Shown in pieces: positions 43,630 to 51,867 of a stretch of 64,000 nt of DNA; the stretch's first letter is position 1; every line of letters begins with the position of its first letter. A model generated the notes under the pieces. That model made no database searches and was not told where the DNA came from. It was given only the letters and a program-made list of their open reading frames with translations. The stretch lies in the NCBI RefSeq assembly GCF_000153125.2, contig NZ_CM002299.1, positions 1,054,809-1,118,808 of the forward strand, given 5' to 3'. Source of the DNA: Congregibacter litoralis KT71 (lineage in GTDB: Bacteria; Pseudomonadota; Gammaproteobacteria; Pseudomonadales; Halieaceae). The position numbers were made by a program, and so were the translations under genes.

Positions 43630-45751
43630 GGCTTTGCCCGGCGCGAATGCCGGCCCCATGGCGTTTTTGACGGGAATCGGTACGCCCCTGGTCATGATGC
43701 TCCTGCTGTCGATGATCGTGCTGCCCCTGCCGCCGGTGATCCTCGACGTGCTCTTCACCTTCAATATAGCCCTGGCAATCATCGTTTTGCTGGCTGCCGT
43801 CTACGCCGGGCGGCCCCTGGAATTTGCGGTGTTTCCCACGGTATTGCTCATTTCCACGCTCCTGCGATTGGGTCTGAATGTGGCGTCAACGCGGGTGGTG
43901 CTGCTGGAGGGCCATACGGGTACGGCCGCTGCGGGCAGCGTGATCGAGTCCTTTGGTGAATTTGTGGTGGGCGGCAGCTATGCCGTCGGTCTTGTGCTTT
44001 TTACGATCCTCGTGGTGATCAACTTTGTGGTGGTCACCAAAGGTGCGGGGCGTATCTCTGAGGTCACTGCGCGCTTTACCCTGGATGCCATGCCCGGCAA
44101 GCAGATGGCTATTGATGCCGATCTGAATGCGGGACTGATCACCCAGGATGACGCCCTGCGACGTCGGGAAGAGGTGGGCCGGGAAGCGGACTTTTACGGC
44201 GCCATGGACGGTGCGAGCAAGTTCGTTCGCGGTGATGCCGTCGCCGGTATTCTGATTCTGTTTATCAATATTCTCGGTGGTTTCGCCATCGGCACACTCC
44301 AGCATGATCTCAGCGCCAGCCAGGCGGCGGAGAACTATGTGCTCCTTACCATCGGTGATGGGCTCGTGGCGCAGATCCCTTCCATGCTGCTGTCTACGGC
44401 CGCGGCGATTATTGTGACGCGCATGTCCGGCACCGCCGATATGGGCGCCGAGGTGGTGTCGCAGCTCACGGATAATCCCAGGATTCTCTTTGTGGCGGCC
44501 ACGATCGTCGGCATCATCGGCTTGGTTCCCGGTATGCCAAATACGGTGTTTCTGGGCATTGCCGTGGTGCTCGCTGTGGTGGGATATCTGCGGGCCCAAC
44601 CCACCCCGGAGCTTGCGGAGCCCGAGGTTGTGGAAGCGCCCAAGCCGACCGAGGCCAAGGAACTGAGCTGGGATGACGTGGCTCAGGTGGATGAGATAGG
44701 CCTGGAGGTCGGTTATCGATTGATCTCTCTTGTGGATCGCAATCAGGGCGGGGATTTGCTCAGTCGTATCAAGGGTGTGCGCAAGAAGCTCTCCCAGGAG
44801 CTGGGTTTTCTCGTTCACTCGGTGCACATCCGTGACAACCTCGATCTGTCCCCTAATAACTATCGCATCAGTCTTCACGACGTGATTGCCGGTGAAGGTG
44901 AGGTGTTTCCCGGCAGGGAGCTGGCCATCAACCCCGGACAGGTGTTTGGTGAGTTGGAAGGCGTTGCCACCAAGGACCCGACCTTCGGGCTGGATGCGGT
45001 GTGGATTGATGCGTCCCAGCGGGATGAAGCCCAGACCATGGGCTATACGGTGGTGGACAGCAGCACCGTGATTGCGACGCACCTCAGTCAGATTCTCAAG
45101 AACCAGGCCCACGAACTCATCGGGCAGGACGGGGTGCAGCAGTTGCTGGACAAACTGGCGAAGAGTTCACCGAAGCTGGTGGAGAGTCTCGTGCCCGGCT
45201 TGATGTCCCTGTCCGAGGTGACGCGGGTGGTTCACAACCTCCTCGAAGAGGGTATCCCCGTTCGGGATATGCGCACCATCGCCGAGGCCCTCGCCGATAA
45301 CGGGGGCAAGGGTCATGATTCTGACGCTCTCACCGCCAAAGTTCGGGTCGCTCTCGGCCCCGCCATCTTCCAGACCGTCAACGGTACGTCGCGGGAAATG
45401 CCCGTAATGGTGCTCGACTCGCAGTTGGAACAGATATTGCTTTCCTCCGTACAGGGAAGTCCCGGTGGTTTGGAGCCCTCGTTGATGGATGCGGTTATTC
45501 AGCAGGTGATTCAGGCCTCGGGCAAGCTTGAGGCGGATGGCCACAATCCGGTGCTGCTGGTTGCCAGTAATATCCGGCTGTTTTTGTCCCGGCTTCTCAA
45601 GGGGCGGATGAGTAACTTTTACATCTTGGCCTACGAGGAGATACCGCCGAGTAAATCGATACGTGTCGTAGCGACGGTGGGCAGTAACCCCGGGGGTGAT
45701 GCCAACAGGGGCGCGGACAATGTCGCGGGGGCTGCAACCGCAGCGGCCTGA
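43616..45751 (+). CDS. flhA: Flagellar export gate protein FlhA
   Basis: A 711-aa export-gate subunit. The N-terminal half has about eight transmembrane helices with FHIPEP-type motifs (LISTLLRLGLNVASTRVVLL, GRISEVTARFTLDAMPGKQM, FYGAMDGASKFVRGDAVAGI). The C-terminal cytoplasmic domain (about 340-690) docks chaperone-substrate complexes. The ATG at 43616 overlaps flhB by 14 bases. Length is normal (690-710 aa). It is followed after 17 bases by flhF. Confidence 0.96.
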   Translation: MATTKALPGANAGPMAFLTGIGTPLVMMLLLSMIVLPLPPVILDVLFTFNIALAIIVLLAAVYAGRPLEFAVFPTVLLISTLLRLGLNVASTRVVLLEGHTGTAAAGSVIESFGEFVVGGSYAVGLVLFTILVVINFVVVTKGAGRISEVTARFTLDAMPGKQMAIDADLNAGLITQDDALRRREEVGREADFYGAMDGASKFVRGDAVAGILILFINILGGFAIGTLQHDLSASQAAENYVLLTIGDGLVAQIPSMLLSTAAAIIVTRMSGTADMGAEVVSQLTDNPRILFVAATIVGIIGLVPGMPNTVFLGIAVVLAVVGYLRAQPTPELAEPEVVEAPKPTEAKELSWDDVAQVDEIGLEVGYRLISLVDRNQGGDLLSRIKGVRKKLSQELGFLVHSVHIRDNLDLSPNNYRISLHDVIAGEGEVFPGRELAINPGQVFGELEGVATKDPTFGLDAVWIDASQRDEAQTMGYTVVDSSTVIATHLSQILKNQAHELIGQDGVQQLLDKLAKSSPKLVESLVPGLMSLSEVTRVVHNLLEEGIPVRDMRTIAEALADNGGKGHDSDALTAKVRVALGPAIFQTVNGTSREMPVMVLDSQLEQILLSSVQGSPGGLEPSLMDAVIQQVIQASGKLEADGHNPVLLVASNIRLFLSRLLKGRMSNFYILAYEEIPPSKSIRVVATVGSNPGGDANRGADNVAGAATAAA

Positions 45752-45768
45752 GATAGAGGTGAGAGACA

Positions 45769-46893
45769 ATGAGAATTGAAAAGTACACTGCAAAAGATAG
45801 CCGTAGCGCCATGGCGCAGGTTCGCGCAGAGCTGGGTGCCGATGCCCTGATTCTCGCGAATCGCCGCGTCGCCGGGCTGATCGAAATTACTGCTGCCGTG
45901 GATGTGGAGCAGGCGGTAAACGGGGCGACTCCCCGGGCTTCTAAGCGCCCCGCCAGGGAGCGCGAGGCCGTCTCAACACCAACCAACGAAATTCAGCTCA
46001 AAGCCCTGGAGCGAGAGCTTCAGCGTCTGCGCGGCATCCTCGACAAGGAGTTGGGGACACGCAGCTGGCAGGAAGCGGCTAACACCCGCGCGCCTCAATC
46101 GGTGCTCCGCCAGCGTCTGCTGCGCATGGGCCTGTCGCGAAAACTCGCGGGGGCGCTTCTTGATCACCACGCCAGTGGGAAGCGCGTGGAGGCCGGATGG
46201 CGGCAGGTGCTGGCCGCCCTCGCGGAGCGCTTACAGGCCTCAGACCTGGAGCAGTTGCCCGGCAACATCACCGCCGTTTACGGTGGCACCGGCGTGGGTA
46301 AAACCAGCACCGTGGCGCGGCTCGCAGGGCGGGATATTCAGCGTCTGGGTCCGGAGATGGTTGGTTTGATTACCCTGGACAATTACCGCATAGGTGCCCA
46401 GGAGCAGTTGGCGAGCTTTGCAGATGCTCTGGGGATACCGCTATTTTCCGCCAGCGACCGCCATACGCTCTCCCTCGCCCTGCGCAAAATGCAGGGCCGA
46501 CGGATTTACATCGATACGGCAGGCATGAGCCAGCATGACGCGAGGCTTCAGGGGCAATATGCGCTTATTCGCGAACTCCGCAAGCCCGTGCGGCATCTCA
46601 TGGTTCTCGCGGCCTCGGCGCAGCCATCTCAGTGTCGGGCGCTGGCTGCGAACTTTGCGCCCCACACCCTCAGCGGTGCTATCATTTCCAAAGTCGATGA
46701 AGCTCAGAGTCTGGGCGGCGTGTTAGACGTTTTGATCAGCTCGCAGCTGCCCGTATTGGGATACAGTGACGGGCAACGGATACCAGAAGATCTCCGTCGG
46801 ACCGATGGTATGGATCTGGTGCGCCGCGCGGTGCAGCTGACGGAGTTGGGAAACAGCCCAACGGCCGGGCAATCATTGCGGGCGGCGGTTTAA
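45769..46893 (+). CDS. flhF: Polar flagellar GTPase FlhF
   Basis: A 374-aa SRP-type GTPase that places the flagellum at the pole. The N-terminal basic domain (RIEKYTAKDSRSAMAQVRAE) is followed by an N domain and a G domain with P-loop GGTGVGKTS (about 172-180), DTAGM-type G3 (YIDTAGMSQHD) and SKVDEAQSLGGVL. The B domain is shorter than in Vibrio FlhF (about 500 aa). It is paired with fleN next, which indicates a numerically controlled polar flagellum. Confidence 0.94.
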   Translation: MRIEKYTAKDSRSAMAQVRAELGADALILANRRVAGLIEITAAVDVEQAVNGATPRASKRPAREREAVSTPTNEIQLKALERELQRLRGILDKELGTRSWQEAANTRAPQSVLRQRLLRMGLSRKLAGALLDHHASGKRVEAGWRQVLAALAERLQASDLEQLPGNITAVYGGTGVGKTSTVARLAGRDIQRLGPEMVGLITLDNYRIGAQEQLASFADALGIPLFSASDRHTLSLALRKMQGRRIYIDTAGMSQHDARLQGQYALIRELRKPVRHLMVLAASAQPSQCRALAANFAPHTLSGAIISKVDEAQSLGGVLDVLISSQLPVLGYSDGQRIPEDLRRTDGMDLVRRAVQLTELGNSPTAGQSLRAAV

Positions 46894-46979
46894 GGACGCG
46901 CCATTTTCGGGAAGCTTGCCCTTCCACAAGATGGCGTAAAGAGCAGCGGTGATCAGACAATGGTGGGGATAAAAACACA

Positions 46980-47807
46980 GTGACGGTCAGCGCAGCCCCG
47001 GTCAATGTCATAGCGGTTACCAGCGGTAAGGGCGGCGTTGGCAAAACCAACGTAGCCGTCAACCTGGCAGTGAGCCTGGCTGAGAGCGGCCAGGATGTGT
47101 TGCTCTTTGATGCAGATCTTGGTCTGGCCAATGTCGACATCGCTCTCGGTCTCAAGCCCCAATACGATATCCAGCACGTGATTTCCGGGGAGCGCAGCCT
47201 CGAAGAGATCCTCATACCGGGTCCCGCCGGCATTCGGGTGATACCGGCGTCTTCCGGTGTTGCCCGTATGGCGGCATTGTCGCCCACGGAGCAGGCAGGT
47301 CTTGTCCGGGCGTTCAGTGAGCTGGCGGTGCCCGTGGATACGCTGATTGTGGACACCGGGGCGGGCATCGACAAAACGGTGTTGACCTTCACTGCCGCCT
47401 GTCAGGAACTGATTGTGGTGATATGTGACGAGCCAACGTCGCTCACGGACGGTTATGCGCTGGTCAAGGTGCTGAACCAGCACTGCAACCTCAAGCGTTT
47501 TCAAGTGCTTGCCAACATGGTGGATAACGATCTTCAGGGTCGTCAGCTTTTTGAAAAGCTGTGCAAGGTGACGGATCGGTTTCTCGATGTGCACCTCGGT
47601 TACCTGGGCGCGATTCCCCGGGATGAGTATCTCCGTCGCGCGGTGCGCGCCCAGAAACCGGTGGTCACGGAGTATCCTCGCAGCGATTCCGCGAAGGCCC
47701 TGCGCGCGATCAGCGATCGAGTGATGGCACTGCCGCGCTCCCAGGCCGAAGGCGGTCTGGGTTTCTTTGTTGAGCGTCTCATCGAATATCGCAGCGGTAG
47801 CGTCTGA
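46980..47807 (+). CDS. fleN: Flagellar number regulator FleN (FlhG)
   Basis: A 275-aa MinD/ParA-like ATPase. Deviant Walker A GKGGVGKTN (about 16-24), DADLGLANVDIALGLKP and DTGAGIDKTVLTF are typical. FleN antagonises FleQ and limits the number of polar flagella; FlhF is its partner. The GTG start places the P-loop near the N-terminus as expected. It lacks the long N-terminal extension of some FlhG proteins (with a DQAxxLR FlhF-activating motif), which is normal for short forms or could mean a later start was chosen. Confidence 0.93.
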   Translation: MTVSAAPVNVIAVTSGKGGVGKTNVAVNLAVSLAESGQDVLLFDADLGLANVDIALGLKPQYDIQHVISGERSLEEILIPGPAGIRVIPASSGVARMAALSPTEQAGLVRAFSELAVPVDTLIVDTGAGIDKTVLTFTAACQELIVVICDEPTSLTDGYALVKVLNQHCNLKRFQVLANMVDNDLQGRQLFEKLCKVTDRFLDVHLGYLGAIPRDEYLRRAVRAQKPVVTEYPRSDSAKALRAISDRVMALPRSQAEGGLGFFVERLIEYRSGSV

Positions 47808-47814
47808 GGCATTT

Positions 47815-48525
47815 ATGAGCCGGGTGTCGGCCTATGCAGAGCCTGTGGCGTCCAGCGCCGATGCGCTGGTGCGCGAATTTCTCCCCCTGGTAAAAAAGAT
47901 CGGTCTGCGCCTTGCGGCCAAACTCCCTGCGGAAATCGAAGTGGATGACCTGATGCAGGTGGGCCTCATTGGTCTCCTCCGTGCACGGGAAAGTTACGAT
48001 GCCTCGCAGGGCGCCAGCTTCGCGACCTACGCCGGTATCCGTATCAAAGGCGCGATGCTCGATGAGATTCGCGCCCATGACTGGTTGCCCCGCTCGGTGC
48101 AGACCCAGTTGAGGCAGGTGTCAGTCGCTATTGAACGCGCCGACGCGCGTCTTGGACATCCCGCGCAGGATGCGGATATCGCCGCTGAACTTGATATGCC
48201 CCTGGCGGAGTACCAGCAGCTTTCGGGACAGCTCGCCTGCGCTCGAATGACCCATATTGAGGATAGCGCGGAGGCCGAGAATGCGGTATTGAATACCGTG
48301 AATCCCTTTGACGAAGTAGGGGAGGAGGGTTTTCGTGAGGCTCTGGCGGAGTCCGTAGCCCAGCTTCCGGAGAAAGAGCGACTGATGATGTCGTTGTACT
48401 ACGCCGAGGATCTCAATTTGAAGGAAATAGGAGCAGTACTGGGCGTGTCGGAATCGCGGGTATCCCAATTGCACGGGCAGGCGCTGGCGCGTCTGCGCGT
48501 TACCCTCGCACACTGGCGCGCCTAG
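47815..48525 (+). CDS. fliA: RNA polymerase sigma-28 factor FliA
   Basis: A 236-aa sigma factor. Region 2 (FLPLVKKIGLRLAAKLPAEI, EVDDLMQVGLIGLLRARESY, FATYAGIRIKGAMLDEIRAH DW) and region 4 (LPEKERLMMSLYYAEDLNLK, then GVSESRVSQLHGQALARLR) are clear. The ATG at 47815 follows TGAGG; an upstream TTG (47767) lies inside fleN. It should read the promoters at 9184, 20958, 52639 and 52732. FlgM is its anti-sigma factor. No che genes follow it. Confidence 0.96.
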   Translation: MSRVSAYAEPVASSADALVREFLPLVKKIGLRLAAKLPAEIEVDDLMQVGLIGLLRARESYDASQGASFATYAGIRIKGAMLDEIRAHDWLPRSVQTQLRQVSVAIERADARLGHPAQDADIAAELDMPLAEYQQLSGQLACARMTHIEDSAEAENAVLNTVNPFDEVGEEGFREALAESVAQLPEKERLMMSLYYAEDLNLKEIGAVLGVSESRVSQLHGQALARLRVTLAHWRA

Positions 48526-48535
48526 GGGGCCGGAC

Positions 48536-49339
48536 GTGGCAAAAAAACCGGCAAAGTCGGCAAAGGCCAAAAAGAAAGGCGGATCCACGGGCGTCAGCTT
48601 TGATTTTCTGACGCTGCTCGGGGTCACGCTTGCCGTGGGCGCGATCCTCGGGGGGAACTGGCTCGAGGGCGGGCATATTTCTGCCCTCCTGCAACTCACC
48701 GCCTTCGTCATTGTTATCGGTGGCACCTTTGGTGCGGTCTTGATTCAGACGCCTCTGAGAGATTTCCGTGGGGCCCTGGGCCGTTTGCGATGGGTCCTCC
48801 TCCCCCCGGCCTTTGATCGTGAAGCGGTGCTAGGGAAAACCATCGAGTGGAGCCGTATCGCCCGTCGTGACGGTTTGCTCGCCCTGGAGGAACGGGTGGG
48901 CAAGGAGCCGGACAACCTCACCCAGAAGGGCCTGCAGCTTTTGGTGGACGGACTGGAGCCCGAGGCAATCCGCACGGTAATGGACGTAGAGATCGACAAC
49001 GCCCTGGCAAAAGACGCCCGGGCCGCCAAGGTCTATGAAGCCATGGGAGGCTATTCGCCGACCATCGGTATTATCGGCGCGGTGCTGGGTCTCATCGATG
49101 TCATGAACAATCTCTCAGACCCGACGCAACTGGGCGCAGGTATTGCCGTCGCCTTTGTGGCAACGATTTATGGCGTGGGCTTCGCAAACCTGCTGTACCT
49201 GCCCATTGCCAACAAGTTAAGGGCGGTATCCGGCGATCAGATGCAGTACCACGAGATGGTGGTCGATGGGATAGCGATGATTGCCGATGGCGATAACCCC
49301 CAGACTATTCAGAACAAGCTCGAAGGCTACCTCGACTAG
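48536..49339 (+). CDS. motC: Flagellar motor stator protein, MotA/MotC type
   Basis: A 267-aa inner-membrane ion-channel subunit with four transmembrane helices. Typical MotA features: LTLLGVTLAVGAILGGNW, the cytoplasmic loop with conserved charged residues, and YEAMGGYSPTIGIIGAVLGL with the channel proline. It carries an unusual lysine-rich N-terminal tail (MAKKPAKSAKAKKKGG). GTG start with GGGGG upstream. It pairs with the next gene. By position after fliA it corresponds to Pseudomonas MotC; coupling ion is probably H+ by family (inference). Confidence 0.92.
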   Translation: MAKKPAKSAKAKKKGGSTGVSFDFLTLLGVTLAVGAILGGNWLEGGHISALLQLTAFVIVIGGTFGAVLIQTPLRDFRGALGRLRWVLLPPAFDREAVLGKTIEWSRIARRDGLLALEERVGKEPDNLTQKGLQLLVDGLEPEAIRTVMDVEIDNALAKDARAAKVYEAMGGYSPTIGIIGAVLGLIDVMNNLSDPTQLGAGIAVAFVATIYGVGFANLLYLPIANKLRAVSGDQMQYHEMVVDGIAMIADGDNPQTIQNKLEGYLD

Positions 49340-49341
49340 TC

Positions 49342-50160
49342 ATGGCGCGACGCAAGCCTCCCGAGAGTGTCGACAACCACGAGCGGTGGCTGGTGTCCTA
49401 TGCGGACTTCATAACGCTGCTCTTTGCATTTTTTGTGGTGATGTATTCCACCTCGGCGGTCAACGTGGGTAACTTCCGGGTGCTTTCCGATTCCATCGTG
49501 CGGGCCTTTGGCCTCCCGGGCGTGTCCTACGACCCGAGCCGGCCCGATGGGGACGGTACCCAGTCCTCGCGTATCGGACTTCCCCAGCTGGATGCCGAGC
49601 GGGATGCGGTGAGGGTGCCTCTTCAGGCCGCTGCAAATAGCGCTTCGACCAATCCCAATGCCGCCCTGGGTGATATTCAGGCGGAGGAAGAGATTGCCGG
49701 CGTGGAGACCGCACTGCAAAGTGCCGTGGGGGATTTAGTTGCGCCAGACAGGCTGGCGATAACGGGTAACGATAAATGGCTGGAGATAAAGATACCGGCG
49801 CGGATGCTTTTTCCCTCGGGGTCCCGATCTTTGCTCGCCAGCTCTATCCCCATGCTCCAGCGCCTGGCGGAGACCCTGGGTGGCCTGCCCAACGAAGTTG
49901 TGGTGCAGGGACACACGGACAACCAGCCTATTCGCAACGGGCAGTTTCCCTCGAACTGGGAGTTGTCTACGGCGCGGGCCGCCGCTGTTGCCCGGGTGTT
50001 CGAAGATGAGGGCATAGACCCCTCACGCTTGAGCGCCGTGGGTTTCGGGCCCAATCGGCCCATCACCGATAACCTCACGGAGGAGAGCCGCGCAGAAAAT
50101 CGGCGCGTGGTGATTCTTGTCCGAAGTGCGCTCCTGAGCCAGGTGGTGGGCGATGGTTGA
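49342..50160 (+). CDS. motD: Flagellar motor stator protein, MotB/MotD type
   Basis: A 272-aa stator anchor. A short cytoplasmic N-terminus (VDNHERWLVSYADFITLLFA) leads into one transmembrane helix with the ion-binding aspartate in SYADF. After a plug and linker region comes the OmpA-like peptidoglycan-binding domain (about 145-262: VVQGHTDNQPIRNGQFPSNW, ELSTARAAAV, RLSAVGFGPNRP). It starts 2 bases after motC. Position matches Pseudomonas MotD. Confidence 0.93.
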   Translation: MARRKPPESVDNHERWLVSYADFITLLFAFFVVMYSTSAVNVGNFRVLSDSIVRAFGLPGVSYDPSRPDGDGTQSSRIGLPQLDAERDAVRVPLQAAANSASTNPNAALGDIQAEEEIAGVETALQSAVGDLVAPDRLAITGNDKWLEIKIPARMLFPSGSRSLLASSIPMLQRLAETLGGLPNEVVVQGHTDNQPIRNGQFPSNWELSTARAAAVARVFEDEGIDPSRLSAVGFGPNRPITDNLTEESRAENRRVVILVRSALLSQVVGDG

Positions 50161-50338
50161 TTCCTCGGGTCCGGGTCCTGTCAATGGCGTGGCGGGCACT
50201 CCGCCCCTGCGCAGGCTTCGCCGCAGCGGTGAACGGACAACCCGCAGGCGCCGACAGCGTGAGTCTGAAAATGCGGGTCAGGAGACTCCCAGGGAGCCCC
50301 GGGGGCGGAAAGGACGCTTCCTGGACGAGCGCTGTTAG
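50153..50338 (+). CDS. Possible small basic protein overlapping motD
   Basis: I do not recognise this 61-aa reading frame. It begins with an ATG inside the last codons of motD (8-base overlap) preceded by AGGTGG at a workable distance, and ends against the convergent PilZ gene, overlapping its stop region by 4 bases. The product would be very Arg-rich (RRLRRSGERTTRRRRQRESE). No domain, signal peptide or membrane segment is visible. It may be a real coupled gene or a chance frame in GC-rich DNA. Confidence 0.3.
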   Translation: MVDSSGPGPVNGVAGTPPLRRLRRSGERTTRRRRQRESENAGQETPREPRGRKGRFLDERC

Positions 50339-50934
50339 TCGCCGCTTTCCTGGCCGGGGCTGTCCGAGAGTAAGGCTCCCTGTTTTTGCACCACGTGCTG
50401 GATCAGCTGCTCCTGAGCCTGAAGATCGTCATCAAAATCGACGCGGATCCAGAAGGGCAGGGCAGCGGAGTCAAGGCGCTCCTCGGAGCTGACCACGGTT
50501 CCCGCAATGGAAAGCGTTACCTGGGAAGGCTTCAGAATAATGCTCAGTTGAAGGCGCGTGCCCGGCTCCAGGGACTGGCGTCCCTCAAAGGCGATGCCGC
50601 AGCCGCTGAGATTCACCATGCTGCTGTCGTAGGAGTGGACGCCCTCTTCCTCATAGTCCAGCGCCTGGGCCGCAATGACCGAGATTTTGCGGTTAAGCAG
50701 GCCGAGGGCCTGGGCGACCATGGGGCTCTCACGCCAGACGGCATTCACGCTTTTATTCAGCTCGCGGTCCAGCTCGGCCAAAAGAGAGCCGGTGCTAATC
50801 TCAAGGCCCCCCGTGTCTTCGCTGGGCTGCTGCCCTTCGGGAGGTTCCGGCATGACCTCATAGCGCAGCAGCACCACATCGTTGATGCGGTAGTACTTTC
50901 GTCGTTCCATGATCTTGGCTTGTGGTTCGCTCAT
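50335..50934 (-). CDS. PilZ domain protein (canonical c-di-GMP motifs)
   Basis: A 199-aa cytoplasmic protein. The start region carries RKYYR (RxxxR) at about 12-16, and NLSGCG (NxSxxG) about 105 residues later, both parts of the c-di-GMP-binding PilZ signature. A helical insertion (LAELDRELNKSVNAVWRESP) separates the two, so the barrel is interrupted by a long insert. The ATG at 50934 lies 4 bases after the pomB stop, so it is in the pomAB operon. It is well placed to act on the motor like YcgR/FlgZ, though that is inference. A longer in-frame start (51114) lies inside pomB and is rejected. Confidence 0.88.
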   Translation of the reverse strand: MSEPQAKIMERRKYYRINDVVLLRYEVMPEPPEGQQPSEDTGGLEISTGSLLAELDRELNKSVNAVWRESPMVAQALGLLNRKISVIAAQALDYEEEGVHSYDSSMVNLSGCGIAFEGRQSLEPGTRLQLSIILKPSQVTLSIAGTVVSSEERLDSAALPFWIRVDFDDDLQAQEQLIQHVVQKQGALLSDSPGQESGD

Positions 50935-50938
50935 AGGC

Positions 50939-51838
50939 TTATTCGATTCCCAGAATGTCCAGGGCGTCTGGATTGATATCGCGAATACTTTTGAGTTCGG
51001 ATTCTTCGGCGTCTTCGATACCCTGGCGAATAACGATTTCCACGCGGCGATTGGAGGCGCGTCCCTCCACCGTGTCGTTAAAGGTAAAAGGGCGGGTGTC
51101 GGCAAAGCCCACAACCATCATGCGATCATCCTTGAGCAAGCCCTCGCGAAGGAGTTCATGGGTTACGGACAGCGCCCGGCTGGAAGAAAGCCCCCAGTTG
51201 GACTCATAACGCCCGCCGCGCAGTGGCGTGCTGTCCGTGTGTCCCTCGATGGATATGGTGCCCGGTATTTCCGTGAGGGCCTCGCGAATACGCGCCATCA
51301 CGGGGACAAAATCCGTATTGAGCGTTGCGGACCCTGAGGGAAAGGAGCCTTGCTCCCGGATCCGGACGGTAATGGTGCGGCCATCGGATTCGACATCCAC
51401 CTTGCCGGTCTGAACCTCGTCTTCCAGCATGTCCTTGAGCTTGTCTGCGTCGGCCTCGGTCTCGGCAAGGAGGGCGGTGATCTTCTGCTGGAGTAGTTCC
51501 TCGGCTTCGCTGTCTTCCAGCTCACCCTCGCCAACGCGAAGGGATGGGTCCGTGGTCTGGTCCGTGACTTGCTGAATGGTATCCACGATAGTGTCACTGG
51601 TTTCGCCGGGGCTGAATTCTGTGGCGACGACGCTCGTTCCCTTGGGGATATCTTCAAGTTCGAATTCGTTCTGCACGCCGAAGGCCACTTTCATGGAGCC
51701 TGCGATCTGCTTGAACTTTTGCACATCCATCTCGGCAAAGGATAGAAGCAGCACGAAGAAACACATGAGCAGGGACATAAGGTCGGCAAAGGTGGCCATC
51801 CATGCGGGCGATCCTGCGGGGCCGTCGTCGTCAGACAT
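50939..51838 (-). CDS. pomB: Sodium-type flagellar stator protein PomB
   Basis: A 299-aa stator anchor with the PomB-specific N-terminus and membrane segment PAWMATFADLMSLLMCFFVL including the ion-binding Asp, then SFAEMDVQKFKQIAGSMKVA and FGVQNEFELEDIPKGTS, very close to Vibrio PomB. The C-terminal OmpA-like domain (about 175-285) has ISIEGHTDSTPLRGGRYESN and NRRVEIVI. It follows pomA by 29 bases on the minus strand. Sodium use is inferred from its similarity to PomB. Confidence 0.94.
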   Translation of the reverse strand: MSDDDGPAGSPAWMATFADLMSLLMCFFVLLLSFAEMDVQKFKQIAGSMKVAFGVQNEFELEDIPKGTSVVATEFSPGETSDTIVDTIQQVTDQTTDPSLRVGEGELEDSEAEELLQQKITALLAETEADADKLKDMLEDEVQTGKVDVESDGRTITVRIREQGSFPSGSATLNTDFVPVMARIREALTEIPGTISIEGHTDSTPLRGGRYESNWGLSSSRALSVTHELLREGLLKDDRMMVVGFADTRPFTFNDTVEGRASNRRVEIVIRQGIEDAEESELKSIRDINPDALDILGIE

Positions 51839-51867
51839 GGTCTTCTCTATCAGTTGTTTGCAGGAGC

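Noticed and set aside
43886..45112. Long minus-strand frame (408 codons) inside flhA
   Set aside because: Antisense to flhA; His/Arg-rich nonsense composition, no domain.
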